64,000 nucleotides of DNA from VXNJ01 sp965249595 (GTDB taxonomy: Bacteria; Chloroflexota; UBA11872; VXNJ01). Below are positions 1 through 9,611 of this stretch, in pieces. Positions within the stretch are counted from its first letter, which is position 1; each line of letters begins with the position of its first letter. Below the pieces are notes generated by a model, which saw nothing but the letters and a program-made list of their open reading frames with translations, made no database searches and was not told the origin of the DNA. The stretch spans positions 372,001 to 436,000 of the forward strand of contig OZ252242.1 in the NCBI GenBank assembly GCA_965249595.1, given 5' to 3'. A program made the position numbers and the translations under genes.

Positions 1-978
1 AATGGCCTGTTGGTTGCCGGAGAAGATCCCCAGGGTGACAAATCCCATGTGTGAAACCGAGGAGTAGGCGATCAGTTTCTTAACGTCCCGCTGAGCCATC
101 GCCACCAGCGCGCCGTAGATGATCGCGATCAGCGAGAGAACAATCACTGCCGCTCTAAAGTCGTCAACCGCATCGGGTGTGAGCGGCAGGACCAGGCGCA
201 GAAAACCGTAGCCACCCATCTTTAGCAGCACCCCGGCCAGGATCACGCTTCCGCCGGTGGGGGCCTCGACGTGGGCATCGGGAAGCCATGTATGCAGCGG
301 GAACATCGGTATCTTGATCGCAAATGCGGCAAAGAACGCTAAGAACACCGCCAATTGCAGCGAAGTCGAAACGCCGATGCTGGGCAGGTGCTCGATGTCA
401 AACGATCCGGCGTCTAAACCCACGGCGATGATCGCCACCAGCATCAGCACCGAGCCGATGAAGGTGAATAGGAAGAATTTGACCGCCGCGTAAATCCGGC
501 GCGGGCCGCCCCAGACACCAATGATCAGATACATAGGTATCAGGACGACTTCCCAGAAGACGTAGAAGAGCACCAGATCCAGGGCCACGAAGACGCCGAT
601 CATGCCGGTTTCCAAAAGCAGCATCGCCGCGAAGTACTCGCGGGCGCGGTCGGAAATCGAAAGCCACGACACGCCGATGACCACCGGGGTCAAAAGAGCG
701 GTGAGCAGGAGCATGAGGATTGATATGCCGTCGACGCCGAGCTTGTACTGCAGCCCGAACTGCGGTATCCAATCGCGCTGTTCTAGGAATTGATAACCGG
801 CGACCGAGGAATCAAATCCCAGCACGACCGAGAGCACCGCGCCCAGGGTTAACAGCGAGAACAGGAGCGCGGTAACCGCGGCCGCCTGCCGCGAACGCAT
901 CAGGTAAGTGGCCACCGCCCCGGCTATTGGCAGCCAGAGGCAGATTGAGAGCAGGGGCGTGCTGCCGACTTCGGTCAT
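1..978 (-). CDS. nuoM: NADH-quinone oxidoreductase subunit M (partial, N-terminal part)
   Basis: Antiporter-like membrane subunit of complex I that helps couple quinone reduction to proton pumping. The frame opens at ATG 978, four bases after the nuoL stop, and runs off the left edge, so about 326 N-terminal residues are present of the roughly 500 usual. Translation shows continuous hydrophobic helices, a FYVFWEVVLIPMYLIIG segment carrying the conserved helix-5 Glu, and KIPMFPLHTWLPDAHVEAP with the conserved Lys and the broken-helix region typical of NuoM. It is the last visible gene of the nuo operon. nuoN would be expected beyond the edge but cannot be seen. Confidence 0.93.
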   Translation of the reverse strand, partial: MTEVGSTPLLSICLWLPIAGAVATYLMRSRQAAAVTALLFSLLTLGAVLSVVLGFDSSVAGYQFLEQRDWIPQFGLQYKLGVDGISILMLLLTALLTPVVIGVSWLSISDRAREYFAAMLLLETGMIGVFVALDLVLFYVFWEVVLIPMYLIIGVWGGPRRIYAAVKFFLFTFIGSVLMLVAIIAVGLDAGSFDIEHLPSIGVSTSLQLAVFLAFFAAFAIKIPMFPLHTWLPDAHVEAPTGGSVILAGVLLKMGGYGFLRLVLPLTPDAVDDFRAAVIVLSLIAIIYGALVAMAQRDVKKLIAYSSVSHMGFVTLGIFSGNQQAI

Positions 979-982
979 CAGA

Positions 983-2887
983 TCAACCCAGCAGCAATGA
1001 TCCGACTACGACCACCACGCCGACGACGACGAGCAGAGCGTAGTTTTGGACCTGACCGGTCTGCAGGCGCCGGGCAACCGCCGCCACCGCCCGCACAATC
1101 CAACCCACCAGATTGACGAGACCGTCAACCAACCGGGCATCGACTCCCCAGAGGAAGAATGCCAGGGTGCGGGTTCCAGCGACGACTATTCCGTCGCCAA
1201 CGTGGTCGAGGTAGTACTTCTGCGAGGCAAGCCGATGCATTCCGGGCAAGAGCCGGCTCATCGTCTCCGGGGCGATCAGCCCACGGCCGTAGATGGCCAG
1301 GGCCAATGCCAACCCGGCCAGGGCCACGCCGGAGGATATGAAGGCCATCGCCCAGGTGAGGGTCAGATCACCGGTCAGGTCAAAGTGCAGGTTGTGCAGG
1401 ACTTCGCCGAGATATTCGTGAATCGCTCCGTGCTCGGGCGGGAATCCCAATAGGACCCCGGCAACCACCGACAGGGCGGCGAGCAGCACCAATGGCGTAA
1501 CCATCGAAACCGGCGACTCGTGGGCATGCGAGTGCAGTTCCGCATCGCGCGGCTTGCCGTGAAAGGTCATGATGATCATGCGAATCGTGTAAAAGGCAGT
1601 CAGCAGCGAGGTGGCCAGGCCGGCGACCACGAATAGGATCTGCCAGGCATTGCCGTCATCGGAGATCCCGGCGGCAACGGCCGAAGCGATCAATTCGTCC
1701 TTGCTCCAAAAGCCGGCCAGCGGGAATATCGCGGCCAGGGCCAATCCGCCGAAAAGGAAAGTTGTATAGGTCCAAGGCAGCTTCGATGCGAGCCCTCCGT
1801 AGCGACGCATGTCCTGCTCGTCGTCCATGGCGTGGATCACCGAGCCAGACCCGAGGAACAAGAGCGCCTTGAAGAACGCGTGGGTAACCAGGTGGAATAG
1901 CGCCGCCACGTAAGCGCCGGCGCCCAGACCCAAAAACATAAGGCCCAATTGCGAGACGGTCGAATAGGCCAGCACCCGCTTGATGTCGTTTTGAACGCAG
2001 CCGATCGTGGCCGCCAGCAGGGCGGTGAAAGCTCCGAAGGCCCCGACGATTAACAAAGCGTCGCCGGCGGCTTCAAAGATGACCGAATGGCGGGCCACCA
2101 TGTAGATTCCGGCGGTGACCATCGTGGCAGCGTGAATCAGGGCCGAGACCGGAGTCGGGCCCTCCATCGCGTCGGGCAGCCAGACATGGAGCGGAAACTG
2201 GGCCGATTTGCCCATCGCTCCAACGAACAACAGCAATGCGATTGCCCGCAATACGCCCTGCGAAGCCTGTTCCACTCCGGCGTGCACGGCATCGTAATTG
2301 AGCGTACCGAACGTCCAGAAGACTAAGAAGATCCCGGCCGCGAACCCGAAGTCGCCGATGCGATTGGTTACGAACGCCTTGATCGCTGCGTCGTTGGCGC
2401 TGTTGCGGCGGTGCCAGAACCCGATCAGCAGATAGGAGCAGACGCCGACCATCTCCCAGAAGACGAAGAGAAGCAGGAAGTTGTCGGCCATTACCAGGGT
2501 GATCATCGAGAACACGAACAGCGGCAGCCAGGTGAAGAACCGGGCGTGGGCCGGATCGTGGGCCATGTACCCGGTCGCGTAGACATGGACCAGGAACGAG
2601 ACGCCGGTAACTACTAGGAGCATCACCACGGTAAGTTCGTCGAGCAGGAACCCGATGCTGATGTCGAGATCGCCGGAGATGAGCCATTGATATAGAACCT
2701 GCGAGCGGTCCGGGTCGCCTTCGGGGGGGAGGTTTGCCCAGAGGGCCAGTACCGCTACGAAGGAGCCGGCGATGGAGATCGATCCGATTACCCCGGCGAT
2801 GCGGCCAAGATAGCGCGGCCCCAATAGTCCGTTGATTAGGAAAGCGGCCAGGGGCAGCGCCGGAATCAGCCAGGCCATTTGCGGCAT
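983..2887 (-). CDS. nuoL: NADH-quinone oxidoreductase subunit L
   Basis: Largest antiporter-like membrane subunit of complex I, 634 residues, normal for NuoL, including the C-terminal lateral-helix region. Visible marks are FWEMVGVCSYLLIGFWHRR with the proton-pathway Glu (about residue 145), GAMGKSAQFPLHVWLPDAM with the conserved Lys (about 225), and the HAATMVTAGIYMVARH helix that follows. The ATG start lies 15 bases after nuoK and the stop is four bases before nuoM, so it is in one transcription unit. The insertion SHAHESP (about residue 455) is a His-rich loop also common in NuoL proteins. Confidence 0.97.
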   Translation of the reverse strand: MPQMAWLIPALPLAAFLINGLLGPRYLGRIAGVIGSISIAGSFVAVLALWANLPPEGDPDRSQVLYQWLISGDLDISIGFLLDELTVVMLLVVTGVSFLVHVYATGYMAHDPAHARFFTWLPLFVFSMITLVMADNFLLLFVFWEMVGVCSYLLIGFWHRRNSANDAAIKAFVTNRIGDFGFAAGIFLVFWTFGTLNYDAVHAGVEQASQGVLRAIALLLFVGAMGKSAQFPLHVWLPDAMEGPTPVSALIHAATMVTAGIYMVARHSVIFEAAGDALLIVGAFGAFTALLAATIGCVQNDIKRVLAYSTVSQLGLMFLGLGAGAYVAALFHLVTHAFFKALLFLGSGSVIHAMDDEQDMRRYGGLASKLPWTYTTFLFGGLALAAIFPLAGFWSKDELIASAVAAGISDDGNAWQILFVVAGLATSLLTAFYTIRMIIMTFHGKPRDAELHSHAHESPVSMVTPLVLLAALSVVAGVLLGFPPEHGAIHEYLGEVLHNLHFDLTGDLTLTWAMAFISSGVALAGLALALAIYGRGLIAPETMSRLLPGMHRLASQKYYLDHVGDGIVVAGTRTLAFFLWGVDARLVDGLVNLVGWIVRAVAAVARRLQTGQVQNYALLVVVGVVVVVGSLLLG

Positions 2888-2902
2888 CGTTCCGACTACC
2901 CC

Positions 2903-3208
2903 TTAGCCGCGCAGGCTCTGCAGGCGGTCAACGAAAAAGCCGGAGATCTGGCGCGAGAGCGCGACCAGGATCGCCAGGCCCACGACCGCCTCGGCGGCCG
3001 CGATGGTGAGCGTGAGCACAACCAGCATGTAACCGCCCAGGTCCTGGTTGTAGACCGAAAAGGCGCCCAGGGTCAGGATCGCCCCCTGCAGCATCAACTC
3101 GACGGAGAGAAAGACAACGATGATGTTGCGCCGGATGAGCACCCCGACGGCGCCCAGCGAGAACAGGATCGCCCCGACGATTAAGAATCCGGAAAGCGGC
3201 AGAGTCAA
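2903..3208 (-). CDS. nuoK: NADH-quinone oxidoreductase subunit K
   Basis: Small three-helix membrane subunit of complex I, 101 residues, exactly the family size. The protein starts with a hydrophobic helix (FLIVGAILFSLGAVGVLIRR), then VFLSVELMLQGAILTLGAFS with the conserved Glu of helix 2, then LTIAAAEAVVGLAILVAL with the second conserved Glu of helix 3; both Glu residues belong to the proton path. It sits three bases downstream of nuoJ and 15 bases upstream of nuoL. Confidence 0.96.
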   Translation of the reverse strand: MTLPLSGFLIVGAILFSLGAVGVLIRRNIIVVFLSVELMLQGAILTLGAFSVYNQDLGGYMLVVLTLTIAAAEAVVGLAILVALSRQISGFFVDRLQSLRG

Positions 3209-3211
3209 CGC

Positions 3212-3829
3212 TTAATGCTCCCCGCCATTGCCGTCGCCTTCGAGCGCGGCCACGTAACCCGAACCCGCGGCATCGGTCACCACATCGACCGTTTCCTCGA
3301 TGAGCTGGTCGTCAGAAGCGCGCCGGGCCAGCACCAGACCGGCAATCGAGGCCGCCATGAGCAGCACCCCGGCCACCTCGAACGGCAATGCGTACTGAGA
3401 AAAAATCACCTCCGCAATGGCGGTTGCCGACCCGCCCGCTTCATTGATCGCAGCCGGCGTCCATGGCCCGAGCTGGATCGGGGCCGGATCGGCCTGGCTG
3501 GCGGCAACCCAGACCGCCTCGATCAGGAGCAGCGCTCCAAGCGGGATGCCGAGCCAGGTCTGGTAGCGATGAACATAACGCTGATCGTCCTGCTGGTGAA
3601 GGTTTAGCAGCATCATCGTAAATAGGAACAGGACGATGATGGCCCCAGCATAGACGAGAACGTTTAAGACCGCCAGGAACCCTGAACCCAGCAGCACCAG
3701 CAGGCCGGCGACGTGGAACACGGTCAGCACCAGTGACAGCGCACAGTGGATCGGCGAACGCAGCAGGATGGTGGCCAGGCCACTGACAACCGCTACTATG
3801 GCGCAGTAGATAAACGCGGTCTCGATCAT
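3212..3829 (-). CDS. nuoJ: NADH-quinone oxidoreductase subunit J
   Basis: Membrane subunit of complex I with five predicted helices in 205 residues. The order nuoI-nuoJ-nuoK fixes the assignment, supported by the N-terminal helix, the LSLVLTVFHVAGLLVLLGSGFLA region, the VYAGAIIVLFLFTMMLLN helix (the NuoJ pi-bulge region, about residues 60-77), and a final helix ending in VLARR. A hydrophilic tail of about 30 residues follows. It begins four bases after nuoI and ends three bases before nuoK. Confidence 0.95.
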   Translation of the reverse strand: MIETAFIYCAIVAVVSGLATILLRSPIHCALSLVLTVFHVAGLLVLLGSGFLAVLNVLVYAGAIIVLFLFTMMLLNLHQQDDQRYVHRYQTWLGIPLGALLLIEAVWVAASQADPAPIQLGPWTPAAINEAGGSATAIAEVIFSQYALPFEVAGVLLMAASIAGLVLARRASDDQLIEETVDVVTDAAGSGYVAALEGDGNGGEH

Positions 3830-3833
3830 CGCC

Positions 3834-4283
3834 CTATTTTTCCCAGTGATGGGGATAGAGCTGTTGGTCGGAGTCTTCCCACATCTGCATCATCTCGTCC
3901 GAGGTAATTACCAGCTCGGAACGATCAGGGGTGACGGTGTGATAGGCATGGGTAACCTGCAGTGCATCCACCGGGCAGGCCTCAATGCACAGGTAGCAGT
4001 AGATGCAGCGACCCAGATCGAATTCGTAGCGCTCGACCCAGCGGGTCCCGTCGCCGGCTTCCGAGGTGTCGATACGGATCACATCGTTGGGACAGGCGGT
4101 CTCGCAGAGCCCGCAACCAACGCAGGAGAGCTGGTCGGTGATCTCGTCGCGGCGCATTCCGACCATGCCGCGAAAGCGCTCGGCCACAGGGCGCGGTTGT
4201 TCGGGGTACTGGTAGGTAATTGGTTTTCGAAAACCGATCGAAAAGACCTTGGCCAGGCCGGTGAGGATTCCTTTTCCAAACAT
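3834..4283 (-). CDS. nuoI: NADH-quinone oxidoreductase subunit I (ferredoxin-type)
   Basis: Peripheral-arm subunit carrying two [4Fe-4S] clusters (N6a and N6b) that pass electrons towards NuoB. Two complete ferredoxin motifs are visible: CVGCGLCETACPNDV (about residues 55-69) and CIYCYLCIEACPVDAL (about 92-107). Length, 149 residues, is typical. It lies 14 bases after nuoH and 4 bases before nuoJ in the operon. NuoI normally docks beside NuoB, whose gene is not in this cluster. Confidence 0.96.
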   Translation of the reverse strand: MFGKGILTGLAKVFSIGFRKPITYQYPEQPRPVAERFRGMVGMRRDEITDQLSCVGCGLCETACPNDVIRIDTSEAGDGTRWVERYEFDLGRCIYCYLCIEACPVDALQVTHAYHTVTPDRSELVITSDEMMQMWEDSDQQLYPHHWEK

Positions 4284-4297
4284 CCCTTATGCGACCC

Positions 4298-5299
4298 CTA
4301 GCTCCAGATGATCCGCATTACGGTGGCTATGGCCAGATTGATCACCCCGGCAGGCAGGAGGATCTTCCAGCAGAACGCCATCAGCTGGTCGTAACGCAGG
4401 CGCGGCAAGGTGCCACGCAGCAGGATAAACAAAAACATTACCGAAACTGCCTTGATCACGATCCAGAGGATGCCGGAAAGTCCTTCGGCGCCAGGGATCG
4501 TCCAGCCGTGCCAGCCGCCCAAGAACAGCACTGCCACCATGAATGAGCCCAGCAGCATGTTGGCGTATTCGGCCATAAAGAAGAAGGCCCACCGCATCCC
4601 GGAATATTCGACGTGATAGCCGGCCACGATCTCGGTTTCGGCTTCCGGCAGGTCGAAGGGCACACGGTTGGTTTCAGCCACGATCGAAATCAGAAATATG
4701 AGAAAGCCGAGTGATTGCGGCACGATGTGCCACATGTGGCGCTGCGACTCGACGATGTCGATCAGCGAGAAGGAGCCAGCGTACATGAGCACGCCCAGGA
4801 CCGCCAACCCCAGCGAGATCTCGTATGAGATCACCTGCGCCGAGGAGCGAAGGGCGCCAAAGTGTGCGTACTTGGAATTCGATGACCAGCCGGCCATGAC
4901 GGGGCCGTAGGCATTGAGTGAACCCAGGGCCAATACGAACAGCAGGGCCACGTTCAGGTCGACTATCCAAAGTTCGACCGGTCTCCCCAAATCCACAGTT
5001 GGGCCAAAGGGTATTACCGCCCAGGCGGTGGCTGCCGGCACGACCATGAACAGCGGCGCCAACCAGAAGACGACCCTGTCACCCGACGGCGGGATTATGT
5101 CTTCTTTGGTTGCCAGCTTCAGGCCGTCCACCAGAGTCTGCAGAAGACCGTACGGTCCAACCCGATTCGGGCCGTAGCGCCCCTGGACGCGGCCCAGGTA
5201 CTTGCGCTCGGCAAGCACCCAGATCATCGGCGAGGTGAAGAAAACTACAAAGACAATCACGCTCTTTAAAAGGAGCGCGACCACCTCGAATCCGTCCAC
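4298..5299 (-). CDS. nuoH: NADH-quinone oxidoreductase subunit H
   Basis: Membrane subunit at the junction with the peripheral arm that forms much of the quinone chamber; 333 residues with about eight hydrophobic helices. Recognisable features are the loop AERKYLGRVQGRYGPNRVGP (about residues 30-49), the GYHVEYSGMRWAFFFMAEY segment with conserved Glu residues (about 226-244), and the C-terminal RLRYDQLMAFCWKILLP. It starts directly after the nuoG stop (adjacent coordinates), indicating translational coupling. Confidence 0.96.
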   Translation of the reverse strand: MDGFEVVALLLKSVIVFVVFFTSPMIWVLAERKYLGRVQGRYGPNRVGPYGLLQTLVDGLKLATKEDIIPPSGDRVVFWLAPLFMVVPAATAWAVIPFGPTVDLGRPVELWIVDLNVALLFVLALGSLNAYGPVMAGWSSNSKYAHFGALRSSAQVISYEISLGLAVLGVLMYAGSFSLIDIVESQRHMWHIVPQSLGFLIFLISIVAETNRVPFDLPEAETEIVAGYHVEYSGMRWAFFFMAEYANMLLGSFMVAVLFLGGWHGWTIPGAEGLSGILWIVIKAVSVMFLFILLRGTLPRLRYDQLMAFCWKILLPAGVINLAIATVMRIIWS

Positions 5300-7759
5300 T
5301 TAGCCGGTTACTCCAGCTAGGCGGCGCAGCGATACCGGATGCCCGTCGGCTCCGCCCGGACCCAGAGTCCAACCGGGCGCCGAGGCCAGGCCGTCGGCCA
5401 GGTAGACGATCCCGTCCGGGACTCGGTCGTCAACCTTTACCGCCACCTCGACGGCGCCATTGGCCGACTTGAGGGTGGCACGGTCACCGTGCGATAAGCC
5501 CAACCAACCGGCATCGGTTGAACCAATCTCGACGCAATCCTCATAGATGGAGGAAAGCACCTGACCGCGCCGAAGGTCGCTGTTGCCCGAGAACAGATTC
5601 GTCTCATTGGCCAGCAGCAGCGGCAGTTCGGCGGTCGGTTCCGGCAGCGCCGCAATCAGTTCGGCGGTCGTCTCCGGTTCCATGGCCGCGGTGGGCGCCT
5701 TATCTACCAGTGAGGACAACTCGGTCCAGAGGCCTTTCGGGTCGCGATGGCCAAAATCTGCCCCGCAGTAAGCGGCTAGGCGGGCCGCTATCTCCCAGTC
5801 GGCATGCGCATCGCCGGTGGGTGGAGTGGCCGCCGAGAGGGCGTTGGCGCGTCCTTCAAAGGAGACCAGGTGACCGTTCTTCTCGGCCGCAACCGCCCCG
5901 GGCAGAACAATGTCGGCCAGATCGGTCAGCGGGCCGTGGTGGGTGGCCTGGACGATCAGTGTTCGCGCGGTCTCGATCGCCGCCGTGGCATCAGCGCCAC
6001 CGGGTAATTGCGAGGCATCGCTCAATCCCGCCAGGTAGAGCAGCGAAAGCTCGCCCGCGGCCGCCAAATCCGGCAGCGGTCGACCGATTCCGGCCACCGG
6101 CGTGCCCCAGAGTTCGCTTAGTGCCGTTGATTCTTCGCTCGAGTCGGCCGGTGTTCGGCCCGGATTGAGGTCCGGCGCGATACCGGCCAACCAGACGCCG
6201 GCAGCGTTTGCCGATTCGGGCAGGGGCGATAGACGCGCCCCGCACGAGGAGGCCAACCGGCAGGCGGCGGCGGCGATTGACGCCTCGCGACCCCTGGTCC
6301 ACGCCCCGGTGTCCCAGACTAGGAACGGCCGCTCGGCATCGCCCAGCGCTTTGGCGAGGGCTTGCAGTTGATCGCCCTGAATGCCGCTTGCGGCAGCGTC
6401 GGGGCCGTCGGGGTCTGCCAGCGCTGCGAGCAGCGCGGCTTCCGAGCCCGGGCGAACGCGCACCGACTGGGAAGCAAAGATGTCCAACCCCGACCCCACC
6501 CGGCTGGCGGTGGCGTAGGTCATTTGTCCCTTGCGGGCGGCCGCCTTGGCGTGGGCCGCCAGGACGTTGTGGGTCCCGTTGACGTCGGCGCCAAAGAAGA
6601 GCGCGAAGTCCGACGCCAAGAGTTCGTCCTGCGAAGGGAACAGGGCCGAGCGGCCAAGCCGTTTTACTATTTCGTCGGCGGCGCGGGCGAAACCCGACTC
6701 GGCCTGATAGGTGTGGGGCGTGCCCAGGGCGCCGCGACCCAAACGGGCAAAAGCATAGGCATCTTCTGATGAGAGCTCATTGCCGGCCACGATGGCGATT
6801 GACTCTGGCCCTTCGCGACGGGAAACGTCGAGCAGTAGGTCGCCAACGTGCGAGATGGCCTCGCCCCAGGGGACCTCAACCTGACTGCCGGCGCGACGAA
6901 TTAGCGGAGTGGTTATGCGATCGGGTGAATTGGCGTGTTCCCAGCCGAAGAAACCCTTGCCACAGAGAATCCCGCGGTTGGGCTCGGTGACCGGACGGGC
7001 GCGCGAACGAAGCACCTGACCCTTGCGCGATTCGATCTGCAACTGGCAGCCGACGGAGCAGTGCGGACAGGTGGTCTGGGTCTGCTCGGTCTGCCAAGCG
7101 CGGGCATTGTGTTTAAACGGTCGCGATAGAACCGCCCCGACGGGACAGACCTCGACGCACATCCCGCAGCGTTCGCAGTCCATGAATTTGTGTTGCGCGG
7201 TGACGATGAACGATTTCGAACCGCGTTCGGAAACGTCGAGGGCATGGACGCCCATCTGCTCATCACAGACCCGCACGCACCGGTAGCAGAGGATGCACCG
7301 GTTGTGATTGATCATGATGACTTCGTTCAGGTTCTCTTCCGGAAAGGCCTTCGATTCGGTCTCAAACGGGCTGTTCCAGATGTTTAGGCCAAACGTTTCG
7401 TCCTGCAGCTCGCAGGTGCCCGACTGGTCGCAGTAGGGGCAGTCCAGCGGGTGGTGCTGGAGAAGCAGCTCGATCGTCTGGCGCCGAATGCGCTGCATCT
7501 CATCGGTGTTGGTCTTGACCGTCATTCCGTCGGCGGCCGGCGTGGTGCAGGATGCCATCGGCCGCGGCGGCCCGGGAGCGATTTCGACCACGCACATCCG
7601 GCAGGCCCCCACCGGCTCGAGGATCTCGTGGTCGCAGAGGGTGGGAACTTCGATGCCCGCCAAGTTGGCCGCCTGCAGGACGGTCATTCCCTTGGGGGCG
7701 ACGACCTCGCGGCCATCGATGGTCAGGGTTACGGTGGCGGGTGGTGCGTCTACAGCCAT
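5300..7759 (-). CDS. nuoG: NADH-quinone oxidoreductase subunit G
   Basis: Large iron-sulfur subunit of the NADH-oxidising arm, 819 residues. In order: an N-terminal [2Fe-2S] ferredoxin domain (Cys in TLCDHEILEPVGACRMCVVE and MASCTTPA, residues about 40-75), the His-Cys cluster HHPLDCPYCDQSGTCELQD (about 101-119), two [4Fe-4S] motifs CILCYRCVRVC and CERCGMCVEVCPVGA (about 155-210), the N7-type CPHCSVGC..CGKG motif (about 230-270), then a molybdopterin-oxidoreductase-like domain without evident cofactor role. It lies six bases after nuoD, where nuoE and nuoF usually intervene. Confidence 0.96.
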   Translation of the reverse strand: MAVDAPPATVTLTIDGREVVAPKGMTVLQAANLAGIEVPTLCDHEILEPVGACRMCVVEIAPGPPRPMASCTTPAADGMTVKTNTDEMQRIRRQTIELLLQHHPLDCPYCDQSGTCELQDETFGLNIWNSPFETESKAFPEENLNEVIMINHNRCILCYRCVRVCDEQMGVHALDVSERGSKSFIVTAQHKFMDCERCGMCVEVCPVGAVLSRPFKHNARAWQTEQTQTTCPHCSVGCQLQIESRKGQVLRSRARPVTEPNRGILCGKGFFGWEHANSPDRITTPLIRRAGSQVEVPWGEAISHVGDLLLDVSRREGPESIAIVAGNELSSEDAYAFARLGRGALGTPHTYQAESGFARAADEIVKRLGRSALFPSQDELLASDFALFFGADVNGTHNVLAAHAKAAARKGQMTYATASRVGSGLDIFASQSVRVRPGSEAALLAALADPDGPDAAASGIQGDQLQALAKALGDAERPFLVWDTGAWTRGREASIAAAACRLASSCGARLSPLPESANAAGVWLAGIAPDLNPGRTPADSSEESTALSELWGTPVAGIGRPLPDLAAAGELSLLYLAGLSDASQLPGGADATAAIETARTLIVQATHHGPLTDLADIVLPGAVAAEKNGHLVSFEGRANALSAATPPTGDAHADWEIAARLAAYCGADFGHRDPKGLWTELSSLVDKAPTAAMEPETTAELIAALPEPTAELPLLLANETNLFSGNSDLRRGQVLSSIYEDCVEIGSTDAGWLGLSHGDRATLKSANGAVEVAVKVDDRVPDGIVYLADGLASAPGWTLGPGGADGHPVSLRRLAGVTG

Positions 7760-7764
7760 ATTGA

Positions 7765-9024
7765 TTAGCGGTCCACTTCGCCTAATACGATGTCGATTGA
7801 GCCGATGCAGGCCACCAGGTCGGCAATTAGCTCCCCCTCGACCATTTCGGTTAGCGATGAAAGGTTAACGAAAGAGGGCGAGCGGATGTGGCACCGATAG
7901 GGTACGCCGGATCCGTCGGAAACGAAGTAAAAGCCGAGTTCGCCCTTGGGTGATTCAACCGCCGTGTAGCAATCTCCAGCCGGTGGCGAATAACCCTCGA
8001 TTACCAGCTTGAAGTGATTGATCATCGCTTCCATATCGCCGCGCTTGCCGGCCGGTTCCCATCCCGAAACGCGTTCGATCTCGGGCCAGACGACGCTGGC
8101 GTTGTTGGCATTGACCGGTTCGCCGGCCAATTCGCGCGCCCGTTCGACGCACTGGAGGACGATCCCGCGCGATTGGTAGAGCTCGTTTAGGCGGACCAGA
8201 TAGCGCGAATACACATCGCAACCGTCAAAGACGGGAACTTCAAATTCGACCTGATCGTAGCGGGCATAGGGGCGGTTGCGGCGAAGATCCCAGTCGACGC
8301 CCGAACCGCGCAGCGACGGCCCGGTTACCCCGTAGGAGATCGCCTTCTCGGGAGTGATGATGCCCACTCCCTGGCTGCGCATCTGGTAGATCTCGTTGTT
8401 GGTCAGGATCGTGTCGAATTCCTCAACCGTGAACCCGTTGGCGAATTCTTCGACGTGTTCCAGCCAGCCCGGCGGGTCATCGTGGCGACCAACCCCACCG
8501 GCGCGGAAGTAATTTGTGGTCAGCCGGGCGCCACAGCCCTCTTCGAACAGGCCGGAGATCTTCTCGCGCTCGCGGAATGCATACAGGAACATCGACATAG
8601 CGCCCATATCAAGGCTGTGGGTGCCGAGCCAGACCATGTGCCCATAGATGCGGGCCAATTCCATCACGATCATGCGCAGGTAATGGGCACGCTCGGGAAC
8701 CTGGTCTTCGATCCCCAACAGGCGCTCAACCGCTATCAAATAGCCCAAATTGTTGGCCGGGGCGGAGGTGTAGTCGGTCCGGTCGGTGTAGACCATGCCC
8801 TGGTAATAGAGGCGTGATTCAATCAGTTTTTCAACGCCGCGGTGAAGGTAACCGATATCGCAATCGGCCTTCTCGATCGTCTCCCCGGCGACCTGCGCAA
8901 CCACCCGCAAGACACCGTGCGTGGACGGGTGCTGGGGGCCGATATTGAGCATCATCCGGTCGGACGGAACGTCGGCCATTCGTTCGGGCAGCGGCTGGTG
9001 ACTGCCCCGCATCTGCAGGCTCAT
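7765..9024 (-). CDS. nuoD: NADH-quinone oxidoreductase subunit D (49 kDa)
   Basis: Quinone-pocket subunit of complex I, homologous to NDUFS2 and to hydrogenase large subunits. Visible are NIGPQHPSTHGVLRVV near the N-terminus, the GYLHRGVEKLIESRLY segment holding the Arg that is methylated in mitochondria, and the C-terminal CIGSIDIVLGEVDR. The start at ATG 9024 overlaps the nuoC stop as ATGA, which favours it over the in-frame ATG at 9039; that would add five residues. The protein is about 419 residues, a normal length. Confidence 0.96.
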   Translation of the reverse strand: MSLQMRGSHQPLPERMADVPSDRMMLNIGPQHPSTHGVLRVVAQVAGETIEKADCDIGYLHRGVEKLIESRLYYQGMVYTDRTDYTSAPANNLGYLIAVERLLGIEDQVPERAHYLRMIVMELARIYGHMVWLGTHSLDMGAMSMFLYAFREREKISGLFEEGCGARLTTNYFRAGGVGRHDDPPGWLEHVEEFANGFTVEEFDTILTNNEIYQMRSQGVGIITPEKAISYGVTGPSLRGSGVDWDLRRNRPYARYDQVEFEVPVFDGCDVYSRYLVRLNELYQSRGIVLQCVERARELAGEPVNANNASVVWPEIERVSGWEPAGKRGDMEAMINHFKLVIEGYSPPAGDCYTAVESPKGELGFYFVSDGSGVPYRCHIRSPSFVNLSSLTEMVEGELIADLVACIGSIDIVLGEVDR

Positions 9025-9611
9025 CGCTGCGACTTCCAAAACTCATCGGCTTCGACCTTGCCCAGGGCGTCGGTCTGATAGCCGTCAATCGGAAAGTCGG
9101 GGCCCTCCAGCGGGAATCCCTTGCGCAGCGGGAACCACGGATAGGGATCGGGCATCAGGATCCGGCGCAGGTCGGGATGGTCCTCAAATTCAATCCCGAA
9201 CATGTCGTAGCACTCACGCTCCTGCCAGTCGGCGGTTAGGAACATGCCCGACAGGGTGGGCGGTTTCTCGCCCATCGAAATGTCGGTTTTTACGGCCATG
9301 AACAGATTGGAGGAAACCGAGCGCAGGTGGTAGACGAGCTCAAATTCGCGCTCACGCTTGGGCCAGTGCACGGCGGTTATCGAGGCCAGCAATTCAAATC
9401 GCAGCTCCTCGTCCTTATGCAACGATTCAATTGTGCTTTTTAGATCGGCAAGGCCAACGCGGATATTGAGGTCGCCAAGTCCAAACCAGGCATCGTCATC
9501 GCCCAGGCCGGGCAATAGTGCCCGCACCCTGGCGGCAAGCTCTTCATCGCTGAACTTGGGCGTGTGCGCGGTGGCCAGGAGGATCGGCGAGGAATCCATC
9601 TTGTCAGTCAT
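9021..9611 (-). CDS. nuoC: NADH-quinone oxidoreductase subunit C (30 kDa)
   Basis: Peripheral-arm subunit of complex I, about 196 residues from ATG 9611 (MTDKMDSSP). A longer frame upstream overlaps nuoA by 59 bases and is unlikely to be used. The family signature is clear: FELVYHLRSVSSNLFMAVKT, then ERECYDMFGIEFEDHPDLRR and ILMPDPYPWFPLRKGFPLEG. Its start overlaps the nuoA stop by eight bases, so nuoA and nuoC are directly coupled, with no room for nuoB, which lies between them in most bacteria. Confidence 0.95.
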   Translation of the reverse strand: MTDKMDSSPILLATAHTPKFSDEELAARVRALLPGLGDDDAWFGLGDLNIRVGLADLKSTIESLHKDEELRFELLASITAVHWPKREREFELVYHLRSVSSNLFMAVKTDISMGEKPPTLSGMFLTADWQERECYDMFGIEFEDHPDLRRILMPDPYPWFPLRKGFPLEGPDFPIDGYQTDALGKVEADEFWKSQR